Positions 27,273 through 36,807 are shown, counted from the stretch's first letter. The stretch is 64,000 nt of DNA from JANNNF01 sp963772935 (GCA_963772935.1 CAVYZK010000007.1:124001-188000); one strand, 5' to 3'. The notes: generated by a model not told the origin, from the letters alone. Numbers and translations are program-made.

Positions 27273-28301
27273 ATGAAGCCTATCGGGGGGCGTATAACGT
27301 CGATGGACGTGGCCGCATTGGCAGGGGTGTCACAATCCGCTGTGTCGCGCGCATTCACACCCGGATCGGCCATCGCCACGGCCAAGCGCGAACTTATTCT
27401 CGAGGCCGCGCGCAAGCTGAACTATGTGCCCAATTCCATCGCCTCCAGCCTGACCACCAAACGCACCAACATGGTGGCCGTGATCCTCGGCAATCTCGAC
27501 AACCCGTTTTACGTGCTGGTGCTGAAGGCGCTGATTGACCGGCTTCAGGCGCGGGGCACGCAAATCCTGACCTTTACCGTGCCAAACGGGGCCAGCAGCG
27601 ACAATGCGCTGATGCGGGTGCTGCGCTATCAGGTGGATGGCATCATCCTGACCTCGGCGCAGCTTTCCACCCGCATGACCAGCATGTGCCACGACCGGGG
27701 CATTCCGGTGGTGTTGTTCAACCGCTATGTCCCCGGGTCGGATGCGTCGGGCGTGCGCTGCGACAACGCGGCGGGCGGGCGGTTGATGGCCGAGGCGCTG
27801 TTGCAGGCCGGGGCGCGCACCTTTGCCGTGGTCAAGGGCGACCCCAAGGGCACCACCAGTCAGGACCGCCTGCAAGGCTTTGCCGAGCGGTTGCTGGAGG
27901 AAGGCATCCCCCGCGCCAATCTGCTGGAGCTGGAGGGCCTGTCTGTCTATGACGGCGCCCATGCCGCCGTCTTGCGGGCGTTCCGGGATGATCGCCTGCC
28001 GCTGCCGGATGCGATCTTTGGCATCAACGATATCATGGCCATGGGCGCGATGGATGCGCTGCGCGGCGAGATGGGGGTGAAAATCCCGGATGATCTGATG
28101 TTCGGCGGGTTCGACAACATAGATGAGGCCGCCCATTGGCCCTACAGGCTGACCACCGTGCGCCAGCCGGTCGAGGAAATGGCGGATGAAACGCTCAAGC
28201 TGCTGGACCTGGACAATCCGGGGGCGGAAATCGAACTTGGCATCGACATCAAGGTGCCGGGGCATCTGGTCTGGCGCGATACAATCCCGCGCCAGAGCTG
28301 A
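27273..28301 (+). CDS. LacI-family transcriptional regulator of the monooxygenase/HyuAB/LeuCD locus
   Basis: The 342-residue protein has an N-terminal LacI HTH (TSMDVAALAGVSQSAVSRAF), hinge region PNSIASSLTTKRTNMVAVIL, and a periplasmic-binding-like effector domain (DGIILTS, PVVLFNRYVPG, FGINDIMAMGAMDAL). ATG at 27,273 has AAGGAG eight bases upstream. It converges with the catabolic genes on its right, ending three bases from the dehydrogenase stop. The operator-like palindromes in this locus make it the likely regulator; the effector is unknown. Confidence 0.92.
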   Translation: MKPIGGRITSMDVAALAGVSQSAVSRAFTPGSAIATAKRELILEAARKLNYVPNSIASSLTTKRTNMVAVILGNLDNPFYVLVLKALIDRLQARGTQILTFTVPNGASSDNALMRVLRYQVDGIILTSAQLSTRMTSMCHDRGIPVVLFNRYVPGSDASGVRCDNAAGGRLMAEALLQAGARTFAVVKGDPKGTTSQDRLQGFAERLLEEGIPRANLLELEGLSVYDGAHAAVLRAFRDDRLPLPDAIFGINDIMAMGAMDALRGEMGVKIPDDLMFGGFDNIDEAAHWPYRLTTVRQPVEEMADETLKLLDLDNPGAEIELGIDIKVPGHLVWRDTIPRQS

Positions 28302-28304
28302 CGG

Positions 28305-29249
28305 TCACTCGGGCTGCGCAGCCGTGCCTTCGGCTTGTGCCTGACGGGCGGCAAGGATGCGCCCGTCGCGCCATGCCTGCCAGTCCGGAATGGCACTGAC
28401 CGGAATGCGCGCTGCCATATCGGCATGAATGCGCGTGACCATCGCCTGATCCCAGTCGTAATCGGTGCGCGCGTCCTGCCCCATGTGCCGCATCATCGGG
28501 CCAAGCTGGGCGACAAAGCCTTCAAACCCCGCCGTTGCGTTCAGATGCGCCGTGGCAAACGGCCCGATCGACAGCCAGCGCAGGGCAAGGCCATCGGTCA
28601 TCACGCGGTCGATATCTTCGGCGGAACAATAGCCTTCGCCCACCAGATGCAGCGCCTCGGCCACCAGCGTGTATTGCAGGCGGTTCAAAAGGAACCCGTC
28701 GATTTCCTTGTTCAGGGTCACTGGCTTCATACCCAGATCGGCCATGAAGGCACGGGTCCGGTTCAGACTGTCCTCCGACGTGGCCCCGCTGCCGCAAAGC
28801 TCGACCAGCGGGATCAACGATGGCGGATTGACCGGATGCGCCACCAGCGCCCGCCCCGGTTCCACGATATGGGTCAGAAAGGTTGACCCACGCAAGGCAG
28901 AGGTTGACGAGGCGATGATGCAATCGGCGGGGGCGTGGGCGGCAATCTCGGCCATCACGGCACGCTTGATCTCAATGTCCTCGCGCACGCTTTCCTGCAC
29001 ATGCACCGCCCCTGCGACTGCATCGGCGAGGGACGCTGCCGGGCGGATGCGCGCCATCGCGGCGTCTACCCCGCCCGGCACCTGACCTGCGGCCTGCAAC
29101 TGGCCCAGCGTGCGGGCGATCAGCGGCAGGGCGGCGGCCACCTGTGCCGGGTCCGCGTCATACAGCGCCACATCGTGACCGGCGCGCGCAAAGACCACCG
29201 CCCATGCGCGCCCCACATTGCCCGCCCCGATACAGGCTGTGCGGGCCAT
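28305..29249 (-). CDS. 3-hydroxyacyl-CoA dehydrogenase-family NAD-dependent oxidoreductase
   Basis: The 314-residue protein has the Rossmann motif CIGAGNVGRAWAVVFARAGH, VHVQESVREDIEIKRAV, ASSTSALRGSTF and VAHPVNPPSLIPLVE (catalytic His), and a C-terminal helical domain with NRLQYTLVAEALHLVGEGYCS. The short single-domain form resembles L-gulonate 3-dehydrogenase and carnitine dehydrogenase as much as fatty-acid enzymes. The substrate is likely a 3-hydroxy acid in this pathway (inference). ATG at 29,249 starts two bases after the lyase stop. Confidence 0.85.
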   Translation of the reverse strand: MARTACIGAGNVGRAWAVVFARAGHDVALYDADPAQVAAALPLIARTLGQLQAAGQVPGGVDAAMARIRPAASLADAVAGAVHVQESVREDIEIKRAVMAEIAAHAPADCIIASSTSALRGSTFLTHIVEPGRALVAHPVNPPSLIPLVELCGSGATSEDSLNRTRAFMADLGMKPVTLNKEIDGFLLNRLQYTLVAEALHLVGEGYCSAEDIDRVMTDGLALRWLSIGPFATAHLNATAGFEGFVAQLGPMMRHMGQDARTDYDWDQAMVTRIHADMAARIPVSAIPDWQAWRDGRILAARQAQAEGTAAQPE

Positions 29250-29250
29250 G

Positions 29251-30126
29251 TCAGCTGGCCTTCCGGTCGCGCGCCCAACGGCGTTCAAATTCCCACACCT
29301 CGGGGAAGCCGATCAACTGGTTGAACTCGGCAAAGTCGAACAGCGGCTGCGCTGCGGTTTGCGAGGTGCCGAACTGCTGAAACGCCGCCAGTGCGTTGGC
29401 TGCGGCCTGTGCGGCGGCAAGCCCGGTCATCGACGGATAGATCGCCATGGCGAAACCCATCTCCTCCAGCTCTTTGGCGGTGCGGATCGGGGTTTTGCCG
29501 CCATCCGCCATGTTCGCCATCATCGGCGCGCGAATACGCTTGCAGGCCTCGCGCATCTCCGCCTCGCTTTCCAGCGCCTCCAGAAACACCACGTCTGCCC
29601 CGGCCTCGGCAAAGGCCAGCCCCCGTTGAACGGCCCCGTCAAACCCCTCGCTCTGGCGGGCATCGGTGCGGGCGATGATCAGCGTTTCGGGCGAGCGGCG
29701 GGCCTCGATGGCGACCTTGATCTTTTCCACCATGTCGATGGTCGGCACCACGCGCTTGAACGGGGTATGGCCGCATTTCTTGGGAAATTCCTGATCTTCG
29801 ATCTGCACCGCCACCACCCCGGCTTCCTCATACCCGCGCACGGTGTGATGCACGTTCAGCAGCCCGCCATAGCCGGTATCGGCGTCGGCGATGATCGCGG
29901 CATTGCTGACCCGGCACAGGGTGGCCACACGGTCAACCATTTGCGAATAGGTCGCAATCCCGGCATCGGGCAGGCCATGGGTAGAGGCCGTCATCCAGAA
30001 GCCCGAGGCATAGGCAAATTCCAGCCCGACCCGGTTGGCGACCACGGCGGTGATCATGTCGTGCAATCCGGGGGCGGCCACGAATTTTCCGGCGGCAAGG
30101 GCGGCTTTCAGGCTTGGTTTGGTCAT
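29251..30126 (-). CDS. isocitrate lyase/PEP mutase-superfamily C-C lyase (2,3-dimethylmalate-lyase-like)
   Basis: The 291-residue protein has Mg-binding ADADTGYGG (Asp81, Asp83), VQIEDQ, and the loop KKCGH (Cys118), the signature of carbon-carbon lyases in this family such as methylisocitrate lyase, 2,3-dimethylmalate lyase and oxaloacetate hydrolase, as opposed to phosphonate mutases. Such enzymes split 2-hydroxy diacids into pyruvate or a similar keto acid plus a smaller acid. Position beside LeuCD-type hydratase genes parallels dimethylmaleate hydratase plus dimethylmalate lyase of nicotinate fermentation. The actual substrate is not established. Confidence 0.87.
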   Translation of the reverse strand: MTKPSLKAALAAGKFVAAPGLHDMITAVVANRVGLEFAYASGFWMTASTHGLPDAGIATYSQMVDRVATLCRVSNAAIIADADTGYGGLLNVHHTVRGYEEAGVVAVQIEDQEFPKKCGHTPFKRVVPTIDMVEKIKVAIEARRSPETLIIARTDARQSEGFDGAVQRGLAFAEAGADVVFLEALESEAEMREACKRIRAPMMANMADGGKTPIRTAKELEEMGFAMAIYPSMTGLAAAQAAANALAAFQQFGTSQTAAQPLFDFAEFNQLIGFPEVWEFERRWARDRKAS

Positions 30127-30752
30127 TGTTTCATTCCGGCAAGATAGGTCATGGTTTCGGCTTCGGATACGACGTCGCCGTATTTGGCATTCATGTCGAA
30201 CAGGTTGGCTTCGTGCGGCGCGGGGTGGCGGTCGCCCACGGCCTCACGCGGGATGATCGGGATAAAGCCGTGCGAATTGGCATCCACGCAGGACGCCCGC
30301 ACACAGCCCGAAGTGGAAACCCCGGTCAGGATCACGGTGTCGATGCCCCATGTGGTCAGGGTGGACGCCAGCGAGGTGCCAAAGAACACACTGGCATATT
30401 GTTTCGAGATGACCAGTTCATCATCCGACGGGGTCAGCCCGGGTGCCCATTCGCCCCATTTGCTGCCGCGCAGAAAATGGCGCAGCGGCAGGGCCTTTTG
30501 ATAGAACCGCCCGCCGTCCAGCGCCTTGGGGTGATAGACCACATTGGTATATATCACCGGAACCCCCGCCGCGCGGGCGGCATCGCGCAGCCGGATCGCC
30601 GAGGCAAGCGCGTCGTCACAATCGGCCCACAGATCGCAGTCGCGGTCGAAATAGCCCAGCACAAGGTCGATCAGGATCAGTGCGGGCCGCTTGCCGAAGC
30701 CCAGCTTGCCGCCGAAAGCCCGGGCGTAATTCTCGCCAAGATCGTCAGTCAT
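30123..30752 (-). CDS. isochorismatase-family amidohydrolase (N-carbamoylsarcosine-amidase-like)
   Basis: The 209-residue protein has the cysteine hydrolase triad Asp29 (ALILIDLVLGYF), Lys117 (VISKQYASVFFGT) and Cys150 (LTGVSTSGCVRAS), and APHEANLFDMNAKYGDVVS typical of N-carbamoylsarcosine and maleamate amidases. It should hydrolyse a carbamoyl or amide group, releasing ammonia. The ATG at 30,752 overlaps the leuD end and has AAGGAG upstream. HyuAB in the same locus suggests a carbamoyl intermediate, as in creatinine degradation, but the pathway is otherwise different. Confidence 0.85.
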   Translation of the reverse strand: MTDDLGENYARAFGGKLGFGKRPALILIDLVLGYFDRDCDLWADCDDALASAIRLRDAARAAGVPVIYTNVVYHPKALDGGRFYQKALPLRHFLRGSKWGEWAPGLTPSDDELVISKQYASVFFGTSLASTLTTWGIDTVILTGVSTSGCVRASCVDANSHGFIPIIPREAVGDRHPAPHEANLFDMNAKYGDVVSEAETMTYLAGMKQ

Positions 30753-31392
30753 CCTCACTCTCCTTGATGTCGTCAAAATAGGCCAACTGGCCGGGCGTCA
30801 GGTACAGCCAGGGCCGTGCCGCCTTTTGCGCCGCCTCGAAGGCGGCAATATCCTGCACGTCATCGCGCAGGATCGCGCCAATCTCGTCAAGCCCTTCCAG
30901 CAGCGCGGCCTTGCGGTGCGGCTCTACGTCAAAGGCAATCGTGGTGGCATCGGCCAAGACGATGTTCTGCGCGGGCAGGTCCACGGTCACCGCGCGTCCC
31001 ACCTCAGCCTCGGCCAGAACGCGGGCATGATCTGCGGGCGCAAGAACGATGGGCAGCACGCAACTGCGGAAGCAGTTGGCAAAGAAAATCTCGCCAAAGC
31101 TGGTGCCGATCACGCAGCGGATGCCGAAATCGACCAGCGACCAGACCGCCTGTTCGCGGCTGGACCCACTGCCAAAATCCGGGCCGGTCACAAGGATCTG
31201 CGCCTTGTCCCAGGGTGGGACATCCAGCACAAAGCCACCCTTGGCGCGGCGTTCATGGAACAGATGCCGCCCCAGACCCGTCTTTTCCATCAGCAGCAAA
31301 AACCGCGCCGGAAAGATCACATCGGTGTCGATCTGCCCTTCGGCAAAGGGGGCGGCGATGGCGGTCAGCCGCACGAAAGGTTCGATGGTCAT
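30745..31392 (-). CDS. LeuD-type small subunit of a 3-isopropylmalate-dehydratase-family hydratase
   Basis: The 215-residue protein has the swivelling-domain motifs AEGQIDTDVIFPARFLL and TGPDFGSGSSREQAVWSL, then FGEIFFANCFRSCVLPIVL. It is the usual length for LeuD. It overlaps the LeuC-type subunit by four bases. Its setting among degradation genes, without leuB or leuA nearby, suggests a catabolic hydratase for a substituted maleate or malate and not leucine synthesis. Confidence 0.85.
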   Translation of the reverse strand: MTIEPFVRLTAIAAPFAEGQIDTDVIFPARFLLLMEKTGLGRHLFHERRAKGGFVLDVPPWDKAQILVTGPDFGSGSSREQAVWSLVDFGIRCVIGTSFGEIFFANCFRSCVLPIVLAPADHARVLAEAEVGRAVTVDLPAQNIVLADATTIAFDVEPHRKAALLEGLDEIGAILRDDVQDIAAFEAAQKAARPWLYLTPGQLAYFDDIKESEDD

Positions 31393-32831
31393 ACCGCCAC
31401 CTTGCGCACGTCTGCCAACCGGCCGGTCAACGCAGCAGCAGCAGCCATTTCAGGGCTCATCAGATGGGTCCGCCCCCCCTTGCCCTGCCGCCCCTCAAAG
31501 TTGCGGTTCGAGGTGGACGCACAGCGTTCGCCTTCGGTCAGACGGTCGTCGTTCATCGCCACGCACATCGAACAACCCGAGTCGCGCCATTCAAACCCGG
31601 CGTCGGTGAAGATGCGGTCCAGCCCTTCGGCCTCGGCCGCGGCACGCACCTGCGCCGACCCCGGCACCACGATGGCGGCCACCCCGGTGGCCACATGGCG
31701 GCCCCGGATCACCCCAGCGGCACGGCGCAAATCCTCTAACCGGCCATTGGTGCAAGACCCGATGAACACGCGGTCGATGCCGATATCGGTCAGGGCAGTA
31801 CCCGGCGTCAGGCCCATATAGGCAAGGCTGCGCTCCATCCGCGCCCGGCGGGCGGGGTCTGCCACGGCGGCGGGGTCAGGCACCTGGGCGGTGACGGGCA
31901 GCGAGTCTTCGGGCGTCGTGCCCCAACTGATATGCGGGGCCAGCGTGCCTGCGTCGATGGCAATCTCAACGTCGAACACGGCGCCCGGGTCGCTGTGCAG
32001 ATCGGCCCAGTCGAGCAGCGCGGCGGGTTCGTCCTGCGGCAGGGGGGCCAAGGGGCGGCCCCGCACCCAATCCAGCGTCTTGGCGTCGGGGGCGACCATG
32101 CCCACCCGTGCCCCGGCCTCGATGGTCATGTTGCACAGGGTCATCCGGGCCTCCATCGACATGGCGCGCACGGCGGGTCCGGCATATTCGATGGCATGGC
32201 CAACCCCGCCACCCACCCCGATCCGCGCGATCAGCGACAGGATGATATCCTTGACCGTGACCCCCGGTTGCAGGGTGCCGTTGATGGTGACACGCATGCG
32301 TTTCTGGCGGCGCTGGCGCAAGGATTGGGTAGAGAATACGCATTCACACTCGCTTGCGCCGATGCCGAAACTCAGCGCCCCGAACGCCCCATGCGTGCTG
32401 GTGTGACTGTCGCCGCAAACCAGTGTGATGCCGGGCAGCGTCAAACCCAACTCGGGTCCGATCACATGCACAATGCCATGGCGACGGTCGCGCATCGGGA
32501 TATAGCGGATACCGTGTTTCCGGGTGTTGTCATGCAGCCGCGCGACCTGTGCGGCGGCCAGACCTTCGCGCAGCGATATGTGGCGGTTGCGGGTCGGAAC
32601 TGCATGATCTGCAACCGCAATATGCGCATCCGGACGTCGCAGGCTGCGCCCTGCCGCGACCATTCCGGCAAAGGCCTGCGGCGATGAAACCTCCTGCACA
32701 AGATGCCGGTCTATATAGATCAGGTCGGTGCCATCTGCATAGGATTTGACCACATGCGCATCCCAAACCTTATCATAAAGCGTTCTGGCGGGCCGGGGAT
32801 CACCTGATTGCCGCTCCAGCAAATTTGCCAC
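31389..32831 (-). CDS. LeuC-type large subunit of a 3-isopropylmalate-dehydratase-family hydratase
   Basis: Aconitase-fold protein with a [4Fe-4S] cluster. The 480-residue product has RTLYDKVWDAHVV near its start, DRHLVQEVSSPQAF, CGDSHTSTHGAFGALSFGIG, and the three cluster Cys at about 360 (FIGSCTNGR), 420 and 423 (GCSMC). GTG at 32,831 was chosen because AGAGG lies seven bases upstream and it avoids a dissimilar extension from 32,891. Together with the LeuD-type gene it forms a hydratase. An operator-like motif lies just upstream, so it is probably controlled with hyuAB. Confidence 0.87.
   Translation of the reverse strand: MANLLERQSGDPRPARTLYDKVWDAHVVKSYADGTDLIYIDRHLVQEVSSPQAFAGMVAAGRSLRRPDAHIAVADHAVPTRNRHISLREGLAAAQVARLHDNTRKHGIRYIPMRDRRHGIVHVIGPELGLTLPGITLVCGDSHTSTHGAFGALSFGIGASECECVFSTQSLRQRRQKRMRVTINGTLQPGVTVKDIILSLIARIGVGGGVGHAIEYAGPAVRAMSMEARMTLCNMTIEAGARVGMVAPDAKTLDWVRGRPLAPLPQDEPAALLDWADLHSDPGAVFDVEIAIDAGTLAPHISWGTTPEDSLPVTAQVPDPAAVADPARRARMERSLAYMGLTPGTALTDIGIDRVFIGSCTNGRLEDLRRAAGVIRGRHVATGVAAIVVPGSAQVRAAAEAEGLDRIFTDAGFEWRDSGCSMCVAMNDDRLTEGERCASTSNRNFEGRQGKGGRTHLMSPEMAAAAALTGRLADVRKVAV
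32334..32345. promoter_or_regulatory. operator-like palindrome inside leuC-type gene
   Basis: GAATACGCATTC, identical to the site at 39,674, but inside the LeuC-type coding sequence (about 500 bases from its start). It may be an auxiliary LacI site for looping, or coincidence forced by codons. Confidence 0.35.
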
Positions 32832-32877
32832 GTTAAAACCTCTTGCATCGTCCTTGAAGGCAAGCCTATGCTCGATT

Positions 32878-32889
32878 GCATGCGCATTC
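32878..32889. promoter_or_regulatory. LacI-type operator between the leuC-type gene and hyuA
   Basis: GCATGCGCATTC, one mismatch from GAATGCGCATTC, in the divergent intergenic region (46 bases from leuC, 75 from hyuA). It could control both transcription units. Confidence 0.55.
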
Positions 32890-32963
32890 AATAACTAAAT
32901 TGGGCCGGGTCAGGCTACAGTGGGAATGCCAAGAAAAACGAAACCAGCAAGGGAGCGCCAGCA

Positions 32964-35018
32964 ATGAGGCTAGGTGTTGATGTCGGAGGGACGTTCACGG
33001 ACCTTCTTCTGCACGATGAAGCCACCGGGCGGGTATGGCAGGCCAAGACGCCGTCAACCCCGCAAGACCAATCCATCGGCGTTGCCGAAGGGGTGCGGCT
33101 GATCTGTGAAAAGGCGGGGATCGCGCCGTCAGAGCTGCACATGGTTCTGCATGGCACCACCGTTGCAACCAACGCCGTGCTGGAAGGCAAGGGTGCCCGC
33201 GTCGGCCTGCTGACCAGCGAAGGTTTTGAATATGTGCTGCATCTGGCGAAAAGCTGGACCCCCGGCCCGCTGTTCGGCTGGATCGTGATGGACAAGCCGA
33301 CGCCGCTGGCGACGCTGGACGACACGCGCGGCATCCCGGAACGGGTGTCGGCCAAGGGCGAGGTGATCCGGGCCCTGGACGAAGACGCCGCCACCCGCGC
33401 TATCGACGATCTGTGTGGCAGCGGTATCGAGGCGCTGACGATTTCGCTGATGCACTCTTACGCCAACCCGGCCCACGAACAGCGCTTGCGTGAGATTGTG
33501 GCCGCGCGCCACCCGCATATCCCGGTGTCGCTGTCGTCCGACATTCTGCCCGAGTTCCGCGAATATGACCGCACCATCACCACGGTGATGAACGATTACG
33601 TCCGCCCGATCATGACGCGCTATCTGGACCGGATCGAAGAACGGCTGGCGGCGAATGATGTGAAATCGCATCTGCATATCGTGCGGTCAGACGGTGGGCT
33701 GATGTCGGCCAAGGCGGCGGGCGACCGGCCTGTGCATACCGTGCTGTCTGGTCCTGCGGGGGGTGTGACCTCGACCGCGATGGTGTCGAAACGGACGGGG
33801 TTTGATCTGCTGGCCTTCGATATGGGCGGCACCTCGACCGATGTGTCGGTGATCACGGGGGGCAAGCCGTCCATCTCGCGGTCTACCGAAGTGGGGGCCT
33901 TCCCCGCCAAGGTGCCGACGATGGATGTGCGGTCGGTCGGGGCCGGCGGTGGGTCGATTGCCGAAGTGTCCGATCTGACGAAATCGCTGCGGGTTGGGCC
34001 GCGCTCGGCCGGGGCGCAGCCCGGCCCGGTCTGCTACAGCCGGGGTGGGACGGAACCCACCGTGTCTGACGCCAACGCGGTGCTGGGGTATCTGCCGCCC
34101 GTGCTGCTGTCGGGGGCGATGTCGCTGGATATCGACGCCGCCCGTGCGGCCATTGCCGGGATCGGCGAAAAGCTGGGCCTGTCGGTCGAAGGGGCGGCCA
34201 AGGGCATCTTGCAGATCGCGAATGAGGTGATGCTGGGCGCGCTGCGGGTGATCACCGTGCAGCGCGGCCTTGACCCGCGCGACTTTGGCATTCTGGCCTT
34301 TGGCGGCGCTGGCCCGCTGCATGCGAACGCGATGGCGGAATTGCTGGGCTGCTATCCGTGCGTCGTGCCGAACAATGCGGGCGTCCTGTCGGCGCTTGGC
34401 TTTCTGGAGGCCGAGTTCAAGAACGAATTCGTGCAGACCTTCATCCGGTCGTCGCGCAACATCGAACCGGCGATGATCTGGGACAGGTTCAGTGAATTGG
34501 CCACCCGTGGCCGTGCCTGGCTGGACGAACAAGAGGTGGCCGAGGCGGATCGCCGCCTGATCTACACGCTGGACCTGCGCTATGAACAGCAAGGGTATGA
34601 AGTGTCGGTCGAGGTGGACCCCGATCTTGTGGCCGGTGCAGGTGCGTTGGAGCCGGTGTTTGACCAGTTCCACGGCCTGCATGAACGCATGTACGGCGTG
34701 CGTTTCCATGTGCCGGTGGAAATGGTGGCCCTGCGTGTGGTGGCCGTGGGGGCGACCCCGCCGGTGGATCAGCAACCGCTGCAAGGCGGTGACCATGATC
34801 TGGCAGGCGCGGTGATCGAAACCCGGCCCGCATGGTTTGACGATGCCTGGGTCGATACGCCCAACTATGACCGCGCCAAGCTGGCGGTCGGGCTGAAGAT
34901 CCCCGGCCCCGCCATCATCCGCCAATACGATTCCACCACCGTTCTGCTGCCCCGCCACGTCGCCGAGGTTGACCAGTTCGGCAACCTTATCATCTGGCCT
35001 GCGGACAAGGGAAACTGA
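32964..35018 (+). CDS. HyuA-type subunit of hydantoinase/oxoprolinase family
   Basis: HyuA proteins, with HyuB, hydrolyse cyclic amides such as N-methylhydantoin or 5-oxoproline using ATP. The 684-residue protein begins MRLGVDVGGTFTDLLLHD (actin-like ATPase phosphate loop), has HGTTVATNAVLEGKGARVGLLT, LSGPAGGVTSTA, and AFDMGGTSTDVSVI, and ends with a C-terminal domain. GGGAG lies seven bases upstream of the ATG. It pairs with hyuB after a three-base gap. Acetone-carboxylase-type subunits share the fold, but the 684/592-residue pair fits hydantoinase better. Confidence 0.88.
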   Translation: MRLGVDVGGTFTDLLLHDEATGRVWQAKTPSTPQDQSIGVAEGVRLICEKAGIAPSELHMVLHGTTVATNAVLEGKGARVGLLTSEGFEYVLHLAKSWTPGPLFGWIVMDKPTPLATLDDTRGIPERVSAKGEVIRALDEDAATRAIDDLCGSGIEALTISLMHSYANPAHEQRLREIVAARHPHIPVSLSSDILPEFREYDRTITTVMNDYVRPIMTRYLDRIEERLAANDVKSHLHIVRSDGGLMSAKAAGDRPVHTVLSGPAGGVTSTAMVSKRTGFDLLAFDMGGTSTDVSVITGGKPSISRSTEVGAFPAKVPTMDVRSVGAGGGSIAEVSDLTKSLRVGPRSAGAQPGPVCYSRGGTEPTVSDANAVLGYLPPVLLSGAMSLDIDAARAAIAGIGEKLGLSVEGAAKGILQIANEVMLGALRVITVQRGLDPRDFGILAFGGAGPLHANAMAELLGCYPCVVPNNAGVLSALGFLEAEFKNEFVQTFIRSSRNIEPAMIWDRFSELATRGRAWLDEQEVAEADRRLIYTLDLRYEQQGYEVSVEVDPDLVAGAGALEPVFDQFHGLHERMYGVRFHVPVEMVALRVVAVGATPPVDQQPLQGGDHDLAGAVIETRPAWFDDAWVDTPNYDRAKLAVGLKIPGPAIIRQYDSTTVLLPRHVAEVDQFGNLIIWPADKGN

Positions 35019-35021
35019 GCC

Positions 35022-36800
35022 ATGACCAAGCATGTTGACCCGATCACCCTTGATATCATCGAAAACGCGCTGAAAAACGCGCGGTTCGAGATGGACAATG
35101 TGGTGGTGCGCATCGCCCTGTCGCCTGCGGTGCGCGAACAGCACGACGAATTCCCGATGATCTGCAACCCGGCCGGGCAGATGATCGTCGGGCAGTTCGG
35201 TTCCTACATCCCCGCCGTGGTTGAGAAATTCAACAACGACATCAACGAGGGCGACCTGTTCGTCTGGAACGACCCCTATGCCTGCAAAGGGTCGATCTCG
35301 CACAACAACGACTGGTGCGTGATGATGCCGATTTTTCATGAGGGGGTGCATGTCGGCTATTCCTCGATCTTCGGCCACATGAACGATGTGGGCGGCACGG
35401 TGCCGGGGTCGATGCCCGCCAACGCCCGCACCATCTGGGAAGAAGGCCTGCGGGTGCCGCCGGTGCGCATCTACAGCAAGGGCGTGCTGAACGACGGCGT
35501 GCTGGACATCATGCTGAACAACAGCCGCACCCCCGACATGAACCGCGCCGACCTGATGGCGCTGATCGCGGGCTGCCGGGTGGCGGGCGTGCGGGTGGGC
35601 GAGCTGTGCAGCCGCTTCGGGCGCGAGACGTATCTTGCGGCCTGTGACCTGCTGATGCTGCGCACCCGCGATGCGATGCAGATCCTGATCGACAAATACA
35701 TCACCGAAGAACCCGCAGTGTTCGAGGATTGGGTGGATGATGACGGTCTGGGCAATGGCCCGTTCCTGATGAAGCTGTCGATCTACCGGCGCGGCAACAA
35801 GGCGGTGTTCGACTTTACCGGCACCGATGATCAGGCCCCCGGCCCGATCAACTTTCACATCCACGAAGGGCTGTGCAAGCTGTTCTTCGGGGTCTACATG
35901 ATCATGGCGTTCGATCCTTCGGTGAACTTCAACGAAGGCTTCTATGACCTGTTCGAGGTGATCTTGCCCGAAGGGTCGCTGCTGAACCCGAAATTCCCGG
36001 CTGCCCTGTCGAACCGTCTGAACACGCATACGCGGTTCTTCGACTGTCAGGCCGGGGCCTTGGGCCAACGCGCGCCGCATCTGTCGATGGCGGCGGGCTA
36101 TGGCACCTCGCCGCATTTCATCTTTACCGGGACAGATGGCGAAGGCCGCTATTTCCAACTGATGGAACTGTTGTTCGGCGGCGTTCCGGGGCGTCCGCGT
36201 GGCGACGGGCTGGATGGCCATGCGTGGTGGCCGCTGTTTTCGGCAACGCCCATCGAATATATCGAGAACTACTATCCCATCCTGATCGACAGCTATCGTC
36301 CGGTCCGCGATTCCGGCGGGGCGGGTCTGCACCGGGGCGGCGCGGGGATCGAAAAGGTCTATCGCGTGCTGGAAGCCGGAATGATCTCTATCCACGACGA
36401 CCGCGAGATTGTGCCGCCATGGGGCATCAACGGTGGGCTGTTTGGTGGCACCTCGTCGAAATGGCTGCTGCGGGCGGGGGCGACGGAACGTGAGCGTGTG
36501 CCGTCGAAGATCGACAATCTGGCCGTCAAACCGGGCGACAAGGTGATCTTCATCACGGCGGGTTCTGGGGGCTGGGGCGATCCGCTGGACCGGGACGCCG
36601 GTTTGGTGCAGCGCGATGTGTCGTATGATCTTGTGTCGAAAGACCGGGCCAAGACCGACTATGGCGTGGTGTTGACCGACAAGGGCGCTGTGGATGCCGC
36701 CGCGACTGAGGCGCTGCGGGTGCAGATGCGCGAGGTTCGCGGTGCGCCAGAGCCGTTCTCATTCGGCTTTATCCCGCCGAAACGGATGGCGGCGGAGTAG
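35022..36800 (+). CDS. HyuB-type subunit of hydantoinase/oxoprolinase family
   Basis: The 592-residue partner of HyuA. It has DPITLDIIENALKNARFEMDN, a metal/substrate region with NDPYACKGSISHNNDWCVMMPIF, IFGHMNDVGGTVPGSMP, and DSGGAGLHRGGAGIEKVYRVL, all typical of HyuB. The pair ends with a strong terminator. Its neighbours (amidase, RutA-like monooxygenase) suggest a cyclic ureide, lactam or imide substrate, which is inference. Confidence 0.88.
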   Translation: MTKHVDPITLDIIENALKNARFEMDNVVVRIALSPAVREQHDEFPMICNPAGQMIVGQFGSYIPAVVEKFNNDINEGDLFVWNDPYACKGSISHNNDWCVMMPIFHEGVHVGYSSIFGHMNDVGGTVPGSMPANARTIWEEGLRVPPVRIYSKGVLNDGVLDIMLNNSRTPDMNRADLMALIAGCRVAGVRVGELCSRFGRETYLAACDLLMLRTRDAMQILIDKYITEEPAVFEDWVDDDGLGNGPFLMKLSIYRRGNKAVFDFTGTDDQAPGPINFHIHEGLCKLFFGVYMIMAFDPSVNFNEGFYDLFEVILPEGSLLNPKFPAALSNRLNTHTRFFDCQAGALGQRAPHLSMAAGYGTSPHFIFTGTDGEGRYFQLMELLFGGVPGRPRGDGLDGHAWWPLFSATPIEYIENYYPILIDSYRPVRDSGGAGLHRGGAGIEKVYRVLEAGMISIHDDREIVPPWGINGGLFGGTSSKWLLRAGATERERVPSKIDNLAVKPGDKVIFITAGSGGWGDPLDRDAGLVQRDVSYDLVSKDRAKTDYGVVLTDKGAVDAAATEALRVQMREVRGAPEPFSFGFIPPKRMAAE

Positions 36801-36807
36801 CCAAAGA

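Noticed and set aside
30745..32831. Leucine biosynthesis genes leuCD
   Set aside because: The subunits are of this family, but the neighbours are catabolic and no leuA or leuB is nearby; a biosynthetic role is not supported by context, although it cannot be excluded without the rest of the genome.
33687..36395. A 902-codon leftward open frame opposite hyuA and hyuB
   Set aside because: It is rich in His, Arg, Gln and Pro and has no domain pattern; it is the antisense shadow of GC-rich genes.
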